This document shows positions 7,979 to 17,132 of a DNA stretch of 64,000 bases, in pieces. The notes beneath the pieces were generated by a model. It ran no database searches and had not been told where the DNA came from. It saw only the letters and a list, made by a program, of their open reading frames with translations. This DNA comes from Halothece sp964463655. Its GTDB lineage: Bacteria; Cyanobacteriota; Cyanobacteriia; Cyanobacteriales; Rubidibacteraceae. Numbering within the stretch: position 1 is the first letter of the stretch; each line of letters begins with the position of its first letter. The position numbers were made by a program, and so were the translations under genes. The stretch covers positions 1 through 64,000 of the forward strand of contig CAYXDG010000007.1 of NCBI GenBank assembly GCA_964463655.1, given 5' to 3'.

Positions 7979-8419
7979 TTATTCCTTGCTATTCACCGAC
8001 TTAACCATCAGATGATGAGGGATTCCAGCCTCAAAATACTCATTCCCAACTACAGTAAAACCCAGTTTCTCATAAAAGGGAATTGCTGGATTTTGCGAAC
8101 CTAATTTGATAGTATTGATCCGAGGATTCAATTGAATGTAATTCAGAATGTAGCGCATTAATTGATAACCAATTCCCTTCCCTCGGGCTTCCTTTAAAAC
8201 GGCAACCCGTTCAATTTTAGCGGTTTGATTGTCAAGCAAGCGCGATCGCGCAGTCGCAATAGCTTTCCCCTCAACAGTCACTAAATAATGGGTTGAAATA
8301 TTCTCAAACTCATCCGTTTCCAAATCGGCTGAAATATTTTGTTCAACGACAAACACTCGCGTCCGAATCATCATACACTCAGCAAACTTGTTAAAATCAT
8401 CAGCAAAAAAAATCTGCAT
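7979..8419 (-). CDS. GNAT-family N-acetyltransferase (ElaA-like)
   Basis: A 146-residue acetyltransferase. The acetyl-CoA-binding segment is VAVLKEARGKGIGYQLMRYI (RGxGIG loop), preceded by the beta strand KIERV and followed by NPAIPFYEKLGFTVVG, the usual motif B. The N-terminus (IRTRVFVVEQNISADLETDEF) resembles the ElaA group. The substrate is unknown. It converges with the CRISPR operon, stop to stop, with 4 bases between them, and is followed closely by a Uma2 gene on its own strand. Confidence 0.85.
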   Translation of the reverse strand: MQIFFADDFNKFAECMMIRTRVFVVEQNISADLETDEFENISTHYLVTVEGKAIATARSRLLDNQTAKIERVAVLKEARGKGIGYQLMRYILNYIQLNPRINTIKLGSQNPAIPFYEKLGFTVVGNEYFEAGIPHHLMVKSVNSKE

Positions 8420-8427
8420 AACATTGC

Positions 8428-9003
8428 TTAATTCAGAGTTAAATAACTAAAAATTGCATCAACAGATAACTGCAAATCAGGTAAACTATTGAGACTAGGT
8501 AAAATTTCCTCTCCTTGATAAGTCTTCGGTTGCTGTTGCGGTAAAAAACTCATCACTAAGCGTTCACTCGGATCAATTAACCAGCCTAATTCTGTGCCAT
8601 GATCTAAACAAAAGAGAATATTATTAATCACTCGAATCGAACTTTGTTCGGGAGACAAAATTTCAATTGTCCAATCAGGAGGAATGGTAAACGTATCTTC
8701 AATTTCTCCCTTTTCATTGACAGGAATTTTATCCCAAGCAAAAACACTAATATCAGGAACAATCGATCGCCCGCCAAAGCTACAACGTAATTCTGTAAAA
8801 GCACTAGCTATCTTTTGGGGTTCTGTAACTTGATTGATTTCAGTTGCGAGGCGAGTTTGTAAGCGACTATGTTTTCCTTTTGGCATGGGCTTGGTGTAAA
8901 TTTTACCATCAATATATTCTTGGGCGGGTTTAGTTTCTGGGAGGTTTAGAAATTCTTCTAGGGAAAGTTGAGATTGGGTTGGAGTCGAAATCATAGTATT
9001 CAT
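8428..9003 (-). CDS. Uma2-family endonuclease-like protein (DUF820)
   Basis: A 191-residue protein of the Uma2/DUF820 family, a PD-(D/E)XK nuclease fold expanded in cyanobacteria. Readable parts are LSLEEFLNLPETKPAQEYIDGKI, IVPDISVFAWDKIP (the Asp of the active-site region), WTIEILSPEQSS (the Glu) and LGWLIDPSERLVMSF. The length is normal for the family. The biological role of these proteins is not established. The gene lies 9 bases upstream of the GNAT gene on the same strand and may be co-transcribed with it. Confidence 0.88.
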   Translation of the reverse strand: MNTMISTPTQSQLSLEEFLNLPETKPAQEYIDGKIYTKPMPKGKHSRLQTRLATEINQVTEPQKIASAFTELRCSFGGRSIVPDISVFAWDKIPVNEKGEIEDTFTIPPDWTIEILSPEQSSIRVINNILFCLDHGTELGWLIDPSERLVMSFLPQQQPKTYQGEEILPSLNSLPDLQLSVDAIFSYLTLN

Positions 9004-9082
9004 TAAATTGTGATATCTTTAATTAATATATTCATCCGAAAAATATAGTTACACTTGACATTATTCTAACACAAAAGCCGTC

Positions 9083-9765
9083 CTAATTGAGTGTTTCGAT
9101 CCAATTAGGAGACTGCTGATCTAAGTATTCTTTAATGCTTTTCGGGAGTCGTAATTCAGCTTTAAATGTGGTGTTAGTGGGAATGGCTTGATAACTGTAC
9201 ACCGCACCCCTTGTTTCAGGAGAAGGACGCTGAAAGTTATCATCAATGGTATTGTGAGTGTTAACTTGTAGCTTAACGGTTTGATATTGAGGAAGGGTTG
9301 AACTATCAACATCAAATGAACCAATATAACCCCCTCTTTCTCCCCTTAGTTGAATGTTATTTGGTTCTGCTTCTTGAAAGCGATTATAAACTCCTTTTCC
9401 TTTGCTTAAACCGCCATCAAGTTTTTCGCCGAATAAACACAAAGGAGTGGGACGACCAGCAATATTATCAATTGCAATTGTGGCGTTCGTAATCATTAAA
9501 TAATTCTGCGCGATCGATGTTTTCACATCTAGGCATTTCCCTAATTTTTGATGTAAGTGACCTAGAAAATAACGCCCTGGAATATAATCTAAACATTCCA
9601 CAACATTACCAATTTCTCATTATCCGTAATTTCTGGATAACTCGAAAAATCAAGCCTGCAGTGTTCTGATTTTAGGAAAGCCCCCATTCTAACCACTTCT
9701 TCAAATCGGAGATGATTGGGCATAGCCGAACCCGTTTTAGGATCAATTTTAACTCCTGCTTTCAT
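9083..9765 (-). pseudogene. Decayed Csx10/RAMP remnants
   Basis: Two overlapping frames on the minus strand look like broken type III genes. The first (ATG at 9765, stop at 9589) reads AGVKIDPKTGSAMPNHLRFE, similar to the GVxIDxxTGxA turn of RAMP proteins. The second (9083-9601) reads VECLDYIPGRYFLGHLHQKL and later RPSPETRGAVYSYQAIPTN, parallel to the DYIPGSVIRGAIAQ and RTAINRRRNVAEENILYSLE blocks of the Csx10-like gene at 867-2072. The frames cross near 9595-9610, consistent with a frameshift, and the protein stops after about 170 residues where Csx10 should continue. Upstream it is cut by the hicB repeat at 9768. Confidence 0.6.
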
Positions 9766-9961
9766 AAACGCGATCGCGCTTTTGATTCATTGCTTGCTTA
9801 TCTGCTAAATATTCATCAATCACTTGCTGAAAAGATTCTTCTAATTCTTCCACTGATAGACCATCAAAAACAATCACATCTTCTAGATTCATTACGCGAC
9901 CAAAAAATAAACGGTCTTCTTCATCGTATTCAATTACAGCTTCATACCCTTTGTAAATCAT
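9749..9961 (-). pseudogene. Truncated hicB copy
   Basis: Seventy codons beginning MIYKGYEAVIEYDEEDRLFF, the N-terminal domain of HicB antitoxins. The DNA-binding C-terminal part, expected after about residue 60 in the roughly 110-residue family, is missing. The last codons (VYESRS) run into the RAMP remnant. No hicA lies beside it. Over 185 bases it looks identical to the second copy at 11105-11289, so it is a recent duplication. Confidence 0.75.
9768..9952. repeat. 185-bp direct repeat, copy 1 (hicB segment)
   Basis: Matches 11105-11289 base for base as far as I can align it by eye (offset 1337). It starts at a HIP1 site (ACGCGATCGCGC) and ends inside the first codons of hicB. Together with copy 2 it brackets the DNA methyltransferase gene. 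Confidence 0.85.
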
Positions 9962-9995
9962 ATTATTTCTTATTATTTAGTAATATCCTGTCTCT

Positions 9996-10934
9996 TTAGA
10001 ACAAAAAGATTTGTTCTTGATTAAAATTTTCTTTGTTAAGTTGAACGTCTTCTAATCTAAAGATTGACTGTTCATAAAAGTCGGGATTAATTTCAAAACC
10101 AATAAAAGCGCGATCGAGCTTTTTAGCAGCAACAGCAGTTGTTCCACTTCCCATAAAGGGGTCTAAAACCACTTGTTTTTCTCGCGTTGTTAACTGAATC
10201 AGATATTCAATTAAAGCGAGAGGTTTCTGTGCTTCATGAATCCGCGTTTCATTTTTTTGAAAGCCAAATTCTAATAAATTTGTTGCTTTGACTCCAGTTT
10301 CCACACAGCCATCAATATTAATTGCACCGACTTCATTTTCTAAGAGATTATCAGTAATTGTTCCGCCAATTTGATAAGGTTTCATCAGCCATAAAATTGG
10401 TTCCCAGATGGGGGCTAAATTTCCTAAACGCCATCCCTTCCATTTGTCTGCTTCTTCTTCCAGTCCTCTTTTTTCTAAGATACCACTGACTCGTTGCGCT
10501 CTGTGGTGCGCGATCGATTTTTTCCAAGCTAGAATATCTTTCAGAAGAAAACCGCAATCTTCAAAGGCATTGATGGCTCGATGAATGGTTCTTCTTGCGC
10601 CAAAAATAAATAGAAATGAACCATTTTTCATTTTCGGATAAACTAAACTTGCCCAACTTTCACACCATTTCTGATATTCTAAGCCTATGGCGCGATCGGC
10701 TTGTGACCAACCATTAATCGGTTTTCCTCTCCTTTTAAATCCTGATTTTCCAGCTTGTGCTGGCGATGTTCCTAAGAGTGCAGAATTGGTGTTATTATGC
10801 AGGACATCCCAATCATCTAAACTAATGCCATAAGGAATATCGGATAAGAATAAGTCAATACTTTCTGTGTTTAGATTTGGAATATGGTCTAAACAGTTTC
10901 CTAACGTGATTTTGTTGAGATAGTTTTCATTCAT
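9996..10934 (-). CDS. Site-specific DNA methyltransferase (beta-type order)
   Basis: A 312-residue amino-methyltransferase modifying adenine or cytosine amino groups in DNA. The catalytic motif IV is DLFLSDIPYGI near residue 33. The SAM-binding FxGxG motif, VLDPFMGSGTTAVAAKKL, comes late, near residue 257, followed by FIGFEINPDFYEQS. Catalytic before SAM motif is the beta-class order. A central, apparently variable target-recognition part contains GWSQADRAIGLEYQKW. No restriction endonuclease gene is adjacent, so it may be solitary. It lies between two copies of a hicB fragment, suggesting arrival or rearrangement with them. The recognition site cannot be read from sequence. Confidence 0.88.
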   Translation of the reverse strand: MNENYLNKITLGNCLDHIPNLNTESIDLFLSDIPYGISLDDWDVLHNNTNSALLGTSPAQAGKSGFKRRGKPINGWSQADRAIGLEYQKWCESWASLVYPKMKNGSFLFIFGARRTIHRAINAFEDCGFLLKDILAWKKSIAHHRAQRVSGILEKRGLEEEADKWKGWRLGNLAPIWEPILWLMKPYQIGGTITDNLLENEVGAINIDGCVETGVKATNLLEFGFQKNETRIHEAQKPLALIEYLIQLTTREKQVVLDPFMGSGTTAVAAKKLDRAFIGFEINPDFYEQSIFRLEDVQLNKENFNQEQIFLF

Positions 10935-11097
10935 ATAACAATAATTTAAATAATTAAATCACTGTAAAAAGCTAGTAGCTACATTATTGTTTTGAATGGG
11001 AATATGATAGATCGAAGCTGTCGTCATATTATCTCTCTACAAGTCATTGATGAAAAGTAGTAAAATTCAACATTAATTATAACCGATTATCTGAATT

Positions 11098-11298
11098 TTA
11101 TCTGACGCGATCGCGCTTTTGATTCATTGCTTGCTTATCTGCTAAATATTCATCAATCACTTGCTGAAAAGATTCTTCTAATTCTTCCACTGATAGACCA
11201 TCAAAAACAATCACATCTTCTAGATTCATTACGCGACCAAAAAATAAACGGTCTTCTTCATCGTATTCAATTACAGCTTCATACCCTTTATATTTCAT
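11098..11298 (-). CDS. HicB-like antitoxin, C-terminally truncated
   Basis: A 66-residue protein, MKYKGYEAVIEYDEEDRLFF and onward, the partial RNase-H-like N-terminal domain of HicB. It overlaps hicA by 4 bases, giving the usual toxin-first hicAB order on the minus strand. Full HicB proteins continue with a ribbon-helix-helix or HTH domain that would autoregulate the operon; here the frame stops just past a HIP1 site (RDRVR, stop). If expressed, it may still cap HicA but should not bind DNA. Confidence 0.75.
   Translation of the reverse strand: MKYKGYEAVIEYDEEDRLFFGRVMNLEDVIVFDGLSVEELEESFQQVIDEYLADKQAMNQKRDRVR
11105..11289. repeat. 185-bp direct repeat, copy 2 (hicB segment)
   Basis: Partner of the repeat at 9768-9952, in the same orientation, here still joined to hicA. 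The sequences diverge immediately on both sides. Confidence 0.85.
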
Positions 11299-11549
11299 AA
11301 ATGAACTCCTGCTTTCGTTAAAAATTCTCTAACTGCTTTGACTTGATATCTCTTTAGTTCTTTCTGAGGGTGAGGTGAATGAATATTTAATGAAATTTCA
11401 TTCAGATCAAAACGAACTCTTGATCCATCTCTTTGAGTTACAATTCCTCCAAGACTTTTGACCAAAGCAACGACATCATTCCACAGAATATTGCGCCGAA
11501 TGGGTTCAGCAAAAATGGCATTATAGGTTTTGCGTTGCTTTTGGTTCAT
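11295..11549 (-). CDS. HicA-like mRNA interferase toxin
   Basis: An 84-residue protein of the HicA family (double-stranded-RNA-binding-like fold). It belongs to the longer subgroup starting NQKQRKTYNAIFAEPIRRNI. Core blocks are VVALVKSLGGIVTQRDGSRV and NIHSPHPQKELKRYQVKAV. The His in the classical GSHH motif is replaced (GSRVRF), as in this subgroup; the later His pair HSPHP is kept. As a toxin it would cleave mRNA during translation. It overlaps the shortened hicB, so control of the toxin may be altered. Confidence 0.8.
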   Translation of the reverse strand: MNQKQRKTYNAIFAEPIRRNILWNDVVALVKSLGGIVTQRDGSRVRFDLNEISLNIHSPHPQKELKRYQVKAVREFLTKAGVHL

Positions 11550-11598
11550 GAACTTACTCTATCATTTTACAGTTCCTTATCTAATTTTTCCACTGAAA

Positions 11599-14500
11599 CT
11601 ATTCTTCGGCTTCTAAAGATACTCTCAAGTTTCCTAACCAGCTAATTAAATTCTCTAACTGTTGTTGCGTTTTCAAAACTCCCAATCCCCTGACAGTAAC
11701 TTTTCCTTTCGTATAAACAAAGCGCGAGGAAACTTTCTCTGGGAGATGTTCTTGTAATCGTCTCCAAGCAGGTTCTTCCATTGGTGTTTCTAAAACAATA
11801 TGCTGTTTTCCTTCGGGTTTGATGCGAGAAAAGCCGAGAGATTTGGTGATTTGTTTTAGTTCCATGACCTGCAATAATTGTTGTACAGGTGCGGGTAATT
11901 CTCCATACCGATCGCGCCAATCTTTCCCAATTTGTTCTAATTCTTTCTTACTGTTCGCCATTGTTACAGTCCGATACGCATCCATTTTCTGGTCCATATC
12001 GGCGATATATTGACTGGGAATAAATGCAGTTAAACTCAGATCAACTTGGGTGTCTTCTACTTGCGGAATGTCTTGTCCTTGGACTTCTTGAATCGCTTCT
12101 TGTAACATACTCATATACAAGTCAAAGCCAACTGCGTTCATTTGTCCAGACTGTTTCGCGCCTAATAATTCCCCAACCCCACGAATTTCTAAATCTCGCA
12201 TCGCCAGTTGATATCCTGACCCTAATTGAGTAAACTCTTGGAGGGCGCGGAGGCGTTTTTTCGCAGCATCGCTGAGGCTACTTTGTTTCGGATATAATAA
12301 CCACGCATGGGCTTGAATCCCCGATCGCCCCACTCGTCCCCGTAGCTGATACAGTTGAGATAAGCCGAATTTTTGCGAGTCTTCCACGATAATTGTGTTG
12401 ACGCGAGGGATGTCTAACCCAGACTCAATGATGGTCGTACAGACTAAAATCTCCGCTTCACCATTGTTAAACGTTAGCATGGTGGATTCTAATTCGGCTT
12501 CCTCCATTTGTCCGTGCGCGATCGCAATCCGGGCGCTTGGTATCATTTCTCTGAGTTTCCCTGCGGTTTCTTCGATTCCTTCCACTCTTGGGACAACATA
12601 AAACACTTGTCCTCCGCGATCTAATTCATTTCTAATTGCTGTGCGGATCGCTTCGTTGTCGTAAGGAGACAAATGGGTTTTAATCGGACGACGGGAAGGG
12701 GGAGGTGTTGTAATTAGACTCATCTCCCGAATCCCAGAAAGAGACATATACAGCGTGCGCGGAATCGGAGTTGCGGTGAGCGTTAAAACATCTACCTCTG
12801 TTTTCATAGATTTAATCTTCTCTTTTTGATTCACCCCAAACCGTTGTTCTTCATCCACCACCAACATTCCTAAATCTTTGTATTTCACGCTTTTATTCAG
12901 GAGTTGATGGGTTCCAACTACAATGTCTAATTCTCCTGTAGAAAGGCGCTTTAAGATGTCTTTCCGTTCGTTTGTGGTGCGAAAACGGTTCAATAAGCCA
13001 ATATGGATGGGATAGGGTGCAAACCGTTCCTTGAGCGTGTGATAATGCTGTTGGGTGAGAATGGTTGTCGGTGCGAGAAACGCCACCTGTTTTCCCGACA
13101 TCAGAACTTTGAAAATAGCGCGAATGGCGACTTCTGTTTTCCCAAACCCCACATCCCCACAAACTAAGCGATCCATTGGGAGATCACTTTCTAAGTCTCG
13201 TTTGACATCTTGAACCGCTTTTAACTGGTCAGGAGTGGGTTGATAGGGAAAAGAGTCTTCCAATTCTTCCTGCCAAACGGTATCCTGTGGATAAGCATAG
13301 CCTGAAAGCTGCGATCGCTTGGCGTATAACTCCAACAGATCGATCGCGACCTTTTTAACCGCCTTCTCAACCTTATTCTTCGTATTTTGCCATGTTTTCC
13401 CCGACATCTTATTCAGTTGCGGTTTCCCTTCTCCCAGATGGCGATAGCGAGAGAGAGATTCTAAACTGTCTGCGGGAACTCTTAATAAACCGTCTGCGTA
13501 TTCAACCACCAGATATTCTCTGGTTTCCCAGCTTTCTAGCTTGAGGAATTTTCCAACGCCATGGTGACGATGAACGACATAATCCCCTGGACGGAGTTTA
13601 TTGAGATCAACTTGTTTAGATGAAGCGCGTCTCCGTTTGCGGATGTAGCTAGGAGTTGCTAAAACGTGCTGTCCGAAGAATTCTCTGTCAGTGACAACCG
13701 CAATGCGAAACGTAGGGAGGATAAAGCCTTCTAATTCTCCTAGTCCTGAATATTTTACAGCAACGGCGGTGCGATCGCGCTGTAATTTCTCGATCGCGGG
13801 ATAATCGCGGGGGTTGGGAACAAATTGTGCGGGACTATCGTGTTCTTGAAGTAAGGAGACCGATCGCGAAGGCTGTGCGGAAACAATCCAAGTGTTGTAA
13901 TTTTGAAGGGTAATCCCACTATAAAGTTCCCGTTGTCCTCTCACCATTTCTGCAAGTTTAGCAAACTGATGGGGGTTGACTGGAAGCGGACGACTGGCTA
14001 AGTTTACCCCTTTTTCGTTTTCTTCACTGATTTCAGACAGATGAAGCTGATAGAAACCTTGCGCTTTGTCTAAACAGGTTTTTAAGTCTGTATGGAGACG
14101 GGGGAGGTCTTGATTGGGATAATATTCTTGATATTGATCTTCCGTATGTTCTAAAGCGCGATCGCTGTGGGCGTGACATTGTTCAGGTTCATCGAAGACA
14201 ATGAGAGTATTGTCTGGGAGATAGTCTAACAAGGAAGCAGGGTTGGGATAAGCCAATCCTAGAAAACGATTCATCCCATCAGGATAGTTTTGTTCCTCGA
14301 AAGCCGTTTGTTCCTCTGGAGAGAGAAAGTGATAGAATTGACCTCGCTTTCCCTGTTCTATAATTCCTTTCGCAATGAGAGGAGAATAGCTGGTAGGTGT
14401 TAATGTCAGAGAATCAATCTGATCGAGGGAACGCTGACTCACTGGATCGAACTCTCGCAATTGTTCCAATTCATCTCCAAACCATTCTAAACGGATAGGA

Positions 14501-15087
14501 AGTTCTGAAGCCACAGGAAAGATATCGACTAAATCGCCTCTGCGTGTCCATTGTCCTTCTGTTTCCACTAGAGAAACCCGTTCATATCCTAATTCTGTCA
14601 GACGATGGTCAATGGCTTTACTATCCCAACTCATCCCTTTCTCAAAGGAGAGACAAATCTTTTCAAAGACATCCTTGAGAGGAAGATGGGGTTGTAAGGC
14701 TTTCTCAGTTGCGACAACCGCAATCCTCCCTTTTCCCCCCTCTGGGGGGGATGTAAGAGTCAGTAACACTTGAATCTGTCCCCAAATCATCTCCGATTCA
14801 GGGTTAAACGGTTCGTAAGGCGTTGCTTCCGACGTGGGATAAAATTGTACGGTTTCCCAGTCCATGCTTTGTAATTGGGTCGCCCATCGTCCCGCTTCTT
14901 CTAGGGTGGCACAAACCACGAATAAATTTTCAGAAGACTGGCCCAATGCTGAGGCGATCAGTCCTTTAGGGAGACGGGGGATTCCGCTTAATCTTAGGGT
15001 TTGGTCTTTTTTAAGGGTCTGGAGGAGTTCTTGAGTGAGGCGCGATCGCGCTAAGGTCCGAATTACTGAAGCAAAAGCCATCAACAA
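11599..15087 (-). CDS. Transcription-repair coupling factor Mfd
   Basis: A 1162-residue Mfd, the usual length. It removes RNA polymerase stalled at DNA lesions and recruits UvrA. Domain order: UvrB-like module (about 1-400), RNA-polymerase-interacting CarD-like domain (about 490-570, LRPGDYVVHRHHGVGKFLKL), RecG-like DNA translocase (Walker A GDVGFGKTEVAIRA about residue 650, box II DEEQRFG, motif III TATPIPRTL, motif VI QLRGRVGRSG), and a C-terminal UvrA-masking domain (about 1000-1150). An alternative Met lies two codons in. The linker TLTSPPEGGKGR comes from a small C/G-run palindrome in the DNA (14728-14757), similar to those in the NRPS genes. Confidence 0.97.
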   Translation of the reverse strand: MLMAFASVIRTLARSRLTQELLQTLKKDQTLRLSGIPRLPKGLIASALGQSSENLFVVCATLEEAGRWATQLQSMDWETVQFYPTSEATPYEPFNPESEMIWGQIQVLLTLTSPPEGGKGRIAVVATEKALQPHLPLKDVFEKICLSFEKGMSWDSKAIDHRLTELGYERVSLVETEGQWTRRGDLVDIFPVASELPIRLEWFGDELEQLREFDPVSQRSLDQIDSLTLTPTSYSPLIAKGIIEQGKRGQFYHFLSPEEQTAFEEQNYPDGMNRFLGLAYPNPASLLDYLPDNTLIVFDEPEQCHAHSDRALEHTEDQYQEYYPNQDLPRLHTDLKTCLDKAQGFYQLHLSEISEENEKGVNLASRPLPVNPHQFAKLAEMVRGQRELYSGITLQNYNTWIVSAQPSRSVSLLQEHDSPAQFVPNPRDYPAIEKLQRDRTAVAVKYSGLGELEGFILPTFRIAVVTDREFFGQHVLATPSYIRKRRRASSKQVDLNKLRPGDYVVHRHHGVGKFLKLESWETREYLVVEYADGLLRVPADSLESLSRYRHLGEGKPQLNKMSGKTWQNTKNKVEKAVKKVAIDLLELYAKRSQLSGYAYPQDTVWQEELEDSFPYQPTPDQLKAVQDVKRDLESDLPMDRLVCGDVGFGKTEVAIRAIFKVLMSGKQVAFLAPTTILTQQHYHTLKERFAPYPIHIGLLNRFRTTNERKDILKRLSTGELDIVVGTHQLLNKSVKYKDLGMLVVDEEQRFGVNQKEKIKSMKTEVDVLTLTATPIPRTLYMSLSGIREMSLITTPPPSRRPIKTHLSPYDNEAIRTAIRNELDRGGQVFYVVPRVEGIEETAGKLREMIPSARIAIAHGQMEEAELESTMLTFNNGEAEILVCTTIIESGLDIPRVNTIIVEDSQKFGLSQLYQLRGRVGRSGIQAHAWLLYPKQSSLSDAAKKRLRALQEFTQLGSGYQLAMRDLEIRGVGELLGAKQSGQMNAVGFDLYMSMLQEAIQEVQGQDIPQVEDTQVDLSLTAFIPSQYIADMDQKMDAYRTVTMANSKKELEQIGKDWRDRYGELPAPVQQLLQVMELKQITKSLGFSRIKPEGKQHIVLETPMEEPAWRRLQEHLPEKVSSRFVYTKGKVTVRGLGVLKTQQQLENLISWLGNLRVSLEAEE

Positions 15088-15247
15088 ATAAACTTGCTTA
15101 TAGGATTCCGTTCTTATTCTAATCTGAAATTTTTCTAGAGCATCCTTCTTGCCAAAGACCTCATTCCCTTTGCTATTGCTTCAAGTTGTCCAGCCTCAAT
15201 ACCTATTCTAAAGTTTGCAGAGTGACATCGATATCGATAAGAATTGA

Positions 15248-15321
15248 CGGGACTGACGGGATTCGAACCCGCAACTTCTGCCGTGACAGGGCAGTGCTCT
15301 AACCGGTTGAACTACAGTCCC
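15248..15321 (-). tRNA. tRNA-Asp (GTC)
   Basis: The reverse complement folds as a cloverleaf. The acceptor arm is GGGACTG/CAGTCCC. The anticodon stem CTGCC/GGCAG has loop CTGTCAC (anticodon GTC), and the T arm is GCGGG-TTCGAAC-CCGTC. The discriminator is G and CCA is not encoded. A typical bacterial tRNA-Asp. Confidence 0.95.
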
Positions 15322-15565
15322 ATAAGGTGCGAATACCATCTTAACCATTATTTTTGAATTTGTCAAACTCAAAAGCAGAAATTTTTGATGGAAAACCATC
15401 AAGTCCATCAACTCCCCAGATGCAGAAAACGGCGATCGCCTTACCAGCCATGACTTTGAGCGTCGTTACAGAAAGCGCCGCACGTGCCAACGTGCTGCCG
15501 TTGGACGGGGCGTATAAACATCCTCAGAGACCTCAGATGACAGCCCCTCATATAAGGCGGGCTAA
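15322..15565 (+). pseudogene. Remnant resembling the start of a Uma2 gene
   Basis: No intact gene lies between the tRNA and the TnpB element. On the plus strand, about 15378-15460 reads SINSPDAENGDRLTSHDFER and RYRKR in one frame, similar to the N-terminus of Uma2 nucleases (GDRLTxxEFERRY), then runs into unrelated codons and a stop near 15516. It is probably a small leftover. The rest of the stretch shows nothing recognisable. Confidence 0.35.
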
Positions 15566-15702
15566 CTGAGGGATACTCTGCGAGAAGTCGTTTCGCGCCT
15601 ACGATATCCCGAAGTTAACAAATCCAATCAGTGGCTAGAGCATCGCCAAAACACAGAACGTCTTCTCAAAGCTCAACTCTATCTAGATGGCGCAAGAGGA
15701 CT
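15566..15702 (+). pseudogene. 5' fragment of an interrupted DUF4231/SLATT-like gene
   Basis: Open frame LRDTLREVVSRLRYPEVNKS, then NQWLEHRQNTERLLKAQLYL, ending at the left hairpin of the TnpB element. The text fits DUF4231-like membrane proteins, where a similar block precedes the transmembrane hairpin. The downstream half appears to resume at 17133 with QLYLLEPDKLIDGD. No start codon is visible, so the gene was already broken or is truncated upstream. Confidence 0.5.
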
Positions 15703-15834
15703 CCCGTTAGAGCCGTTAGGCTTAACGGGTAGGTGAATTGCGCCCAAACAAAAAAAGTCCGTTAGGACATCCGTACAAAAAAGACAAAGCTGTGTACGTT
15801 ATATTATAATTGGTCTAGTGACTTGCAAAAACCA

Positions 15835-17118
15835 ATGCTTACCCTTACCTACGAGTACAAATTAGAGCCAAATCGACAGCAGATTGATATGATCGAGCAT
15901 ACGCTCTCAGTCTGTCGTTCGGTTTGGAACTTTGCGCTTAGGGAGCGAAAAGATTGGCATAATTCTCGCAAGTCGCCGGTTAACTCCTGTTCCATCCAAC
16001 AGGAGTATATCATTCCTGCTGATGAACCTTACCCCAATTACTATAAGCAAGCAAAAGCCTTAACCGAAGCCAAGAAAACCGATGAACACCTCAAGTCAGT
16101 TAATGCCCAAGTGCTTCAGCAAGTGCTAAGGACTCTTGACCGAGCGTTTGCTGATCTGAAGGCAAAGGGACTTGGGTTTCCTCGGTTTAAGAATCGATAT
16201 CGGTTAAGGTCTTATGTTTACCCCCAACTCAGAGGAAAAGAGTTGGTTAAAGAGAATCAAATAAAGTTGCCCCAGTTAGGTTGGGTCAGGTTCAGAAAGT
16301 CTAGAGACATTCCAGAGGGATTTGTACCAAAGCAAGCTAGAGTTGTCCGCAAGGCTTCCGGCTACTTTATCATGCTTTCTCTTCAACTAGACGTGGATGT
16401 TCCTCAACCTTTTCCTCATGGACATCCGAGGGGGTTAGATTTGGGGTTTGACAAGTTTGTCGCTACTTCCGATGGTTTAGAAGTTAAAAGACCTCGATTC
16501 TTAAAGTCCCTTCAACGCAAGCTGCGATTGCTGCAACGAAGGCTAAAGAACAAACAAAAAGGGTCGAATAACCGCCATAAGCTAAATCGGAAAATAGCAA
16601 GACTACATCAACGTATCTCAGACACTCGCAAAGATTGGCACTTTAAGCTGGCTCATCGCTTATGTGATGGGGCTGGGATGATTTTTGTTGAAGATATTAA
16701 CTTCCGTTCTTGGCAAAGAGGAATGCTGTCTAAGCATTCAGCAGACGCGGGGTTTGGGCAGTTTGTTAACATTCTTCAGTGGGTTTGTTGGAAACGAGAT
16801 GTATATTTTGCCAAAGTTGACAAGGACGGTACTTCTCAAGAGTGTAGTCGGTGTGGAGTGAATACAGGCAAGAAGACTCTAGATGTCCGAGTACACCATT
16901 GCCCTGAATGTGGGTACATAAGCTCAAGGGATGTGGTGAGTGCCGAAGTCATTAGAAATAGAGGATTGTCTGACCTCGGGCAGGGGTTGGACACAAAACA
17001 AAATGCCTTGGGAGACGGGCTGACGGGGACAGAGGAAACTTTGTCTAGTCAAGTGTCTGAGAAAAAGGAAATCCTAGCCAAGAAGTTAGGAATCTCCCAC
17101 TATAGCCGTCAGGCTTAG
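15835..17118 (+). CDS. TnpB RNA-guided nuclease of an IS605-type element
   Basis: A 427-residue TnpB (OrfB). The N-terminus MLTLTYEYKLEPNRQQIDMI is typical. RuvC residues are seen as GLDLGFDKF (Asp), IFVEDINFRSW (Glu) and SSRDVVSAEV (Asp). The zinc ribbon is CSRCGVNTGKK, then CPECGY. ATG 15835 is chosen over the TTG at 15823 because the family starts at this motif. TnpB cuts DNA guided by an RNA from the element's right end. The stop codon lies inside the right-end hairpin, and no tnpA accompanies it. The gene looks intact. Confidence 0.93.
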   Translation: MLTLTYEYKLEPNRQQIDMIEHTLSVCRSVWNFALRERKDWHNSRKSPVNSCSIQQEYIIPADEPYPNYYKQAKALTEAKKTDEHLKSVNAQVLQQVLRTLDRAFADLKAKGLGFPRFKNRYRLRSYVYPQLRGKELVKENQIKLPQLGWVRFRKSRDIPEGFVPKQARVVRKASGYFIMLSLQLDVDVPQPFPHGHPRGLDLGFDKFVATSDGLEVKRPRFLKSLQRKLRLLQRRLKNKQKGSNNRHKLNRKIARLHQRISDTRKDWHFKLAHRLCDGAGMIFVEDINFRSWQRGMLSKHSADAGFGQFVNILQWVCWKRDVYFAKVDKDGTSQECSRCGVNTGKKTLDVRVHHCPECGYISSRDVVSAEVIRNRGLSDLGQGLDTKQNALGDGLTGTEETLSSQVSEKKEILAKKLGISHYSRQA

Positions 17119-17130
17119 TGGGATGAGGAT
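16990..17130 (+). ncRNA. Candidate omega RNA of TnpB
   Basis: TnpB guide RNAs are made from the 3' part of tnpB and the right end. Here the last about 120 bases of tnpB plus the terminal hairpin 17096-17122 occupy that place. The guide would be the genomic sequence just right of the element. The boundaries are inferred by analogy; no independent structure was computed. Confidence 0.35.
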
Positions 17131-17132
17131 GT

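Larger units (their letters stand above)
15703..17130 (+). mobile_element. IS605-type TnpB-only insertion (IS1341-like)
   Basis: Element holding only tnpB, with a subterminal hairpin at each end. The left hairpin (15703-15729) is CCCGTTA g AGCC gtta GGCT TAACGGG. The right hairpin (17096-17122) is CCCACTA t AGCC gtca GGCT TAGTGGG. Both share the same stem-bulge-stem plan and the inner AGCC/GGCT stem, as expected for IS200/IS605 ends bound as single strands. No tnpA is present, so movement would need TnpA in trans. The exact cleavage sites are not determined. Confidence 0.7.
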
